Part shown: piece after piece, positions 63,393 to 64,000 of the stretch
Numbering within the stretch: position 1 is the first letter of the stretch
Layout of the letters: each line of letters starts with the position of its first letter
DNA from: an uncultured Muribaculaceae bacterium
GTDB taxonomy: Bacteria > Bacteroidota > Bacteroidia > Bacteroidales > Muribaculaceae
DNA length: 64,000 nucleotides
Assembly: GCA_958439725.1 (NCBI GenBank)
Contig: CAUBWJ010000007.1
Location: 1-64,000, forward strand
Direction: 5' to 3'
Made by a program: the position numbers and the translations under genes
The notes under the pieces: generated by a model
What the model saw: only the letters and a program-made list of their open reading frames with translations
What the model was told of the DNA's origin: nothing
The model's database searches: none

Positions 63393-64000
63393 ATGGAATT
63401 ACTGCATTCTTTACTTTATATGCTCAACGAGATGTCGCCGTACATCCTGCTGGGTTTTCTGATAGCGGGTGTGATGCATGCTTTCATACCCCGGCGTGTG
63501 TTTGCACGCCATCTTTCGGGAACGGGCTGGAAAGCTGTGGTGAAATCGGCGCTGATAGGCATTCCGCTTCCGCTGTGTTCATGCGGAGTGCTGCCTACGG
63601 CTGTGGCCATGCGGCGCAACGGAGCGTCGCGCGCCGCCTCCACTTCGTTTCTTGTAGCCACTCCGCAGACGGGAGTAGACAGTATAGCTGCCACATGGTC
63701 TCTTCTGGGGCCGGCTTTCGCCATAGTGCGTCCGGTGGCTGCGCTTATCACGGCGGTGTTCGGCGGTGTTGCCGTGGGGCATACCGAAAAGGCGGAGTCC
63801 CGCACCGAATGCCACACAGAAGTGGCCGAGGAAGAGATAAAGGGCGGTTTTATGGCAAAATGCCTTGCGGCGCTGAAATATGGATTCGTGGATCTGGTTG
63901 GAAGCATCGGTTCGTGGCTTGTGGCCGGACTGCTGATAGCAGCTGTAATCACGGTCTATGTGCCGGCCGATTTCTTTGCTTTTCTGGGTCGTAATCCGCT
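63393..64000 (+). CDS. SO_0444-like Cu/Zn efflux permease (ArsP_1/DUF318), 3' end cut
   Basis: The gene runs to the window end without a stop; 202 codons are visible. The product is a permease of the PF03773 type: MELLHSLLYMLNEMSPYILLGFLIAGVMHAFIP, then PLPLCSCGVLPTAVAMRRNGASRAASTSFLVATPQTGVDSI, which holds the conserved CSCGxxP motif, and a His-containing loop (GHTEKAESRTECHTE). SO_0444-type members are annotated as Cu/Zn exporters. It lies 77 bp after the Fur-family gene on the same strand with its own -7 element, and belongs to the metal-efflux locus. Full length should be about 350-450 residues. Confidence 0.85.
   Translation, partial: MELLHSLLYMLNEMSPYILLGFLIAGVMHAFIPRRVFARHLSGTGWKAVVKSALIGIPLPLCSCGVLPTAVAMRRNGASRAASTSFLVATPQTGVDSIAATWSLLGPAFAIVRPVAALITAVFGGVAVGHTEKAESRTECHTEVAEEEIKGGFMAKCLAALKYGFVDLVGSIGSWLVAGLLIAAVITVYVPADFFAFLGRNP

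Overview
The window (64 kb, moderately GC-rich) looks like the chromosome of a gut-type Bacteroidales bacterium, most likely near Muribaculaceae. The grounds are the Bacteroidota -7 promoter motif TAnnTTTG ahead of many genes, the lack of Shine-Dalgarno sites, families such as DUF4301 and the four-helix-bundle suffix protein, a type IIIK phosphoglycerate dehydrogenase, and many exported glycosidases. The genus assignment is inference. No SusC/SusD pair, CRISPR array, rRNA or complete insertion sequence is visible.

Left edge (0-4 kb): a RhuM-family gene that stops early, next to the 3' end of a tRNA-Gly(CCC), then an outer-membrane barrel protein and ligA. From 4 to 10 kb: an M28/glutaminyl-cyclase-like lipoprotein, a GH3 glycosidase, and a convergent pair of a histidine acid phosphatase and a phosphate-type porin. 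From 10 to 13 kb: a DUF2130 protein and an AI-2E family permease.

From 13 to 33 kb lies a loose set of secreted glycan-degrading enzymes: a LamG-linked clan GH-D-like hydrolase, a beta-helix enzyme with an inserted CBM6-like domain, a PNGase F-type N-glycanase, two tandem pairs of GH29 fucosidases, and a Ser-type sulfatase. They are interrupted by mltG, a TM2 protein, DUF4301 and a GNAT protein. Together they suggest release and trimming of fucosylated, sulfated glycans, probably of host origin.

From 33 to 57 kb is mostly housekeeping: acyl-CoA synthetase; an overlapping mtaB, lipid A acyltransferase and GT2 operon; an MFS transporter; a serC-serA-thioesterase-dprA-nucleoside phosphorylase run; TsaC; a ClC protein; gdhA; an LptF/G permease; ribBA. 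From 57 to 64 kb is a metal-efflux locus: a TolC/RND/adaptor operon divergent from a Fur-family regulator, followed by a Cu/Zn permease cut by the window end.

The most unusual feature is a non-coding, hairpin-rich repeat module of about 110-120 bp in three copies. One lies behind the sulfatase gene at 29.3 kb. Two lie head to head at 38 kb inside a 354-bp unit bounded by 27-bp inverted repeats. The hairpin stems differ between copies while pairing is kept.
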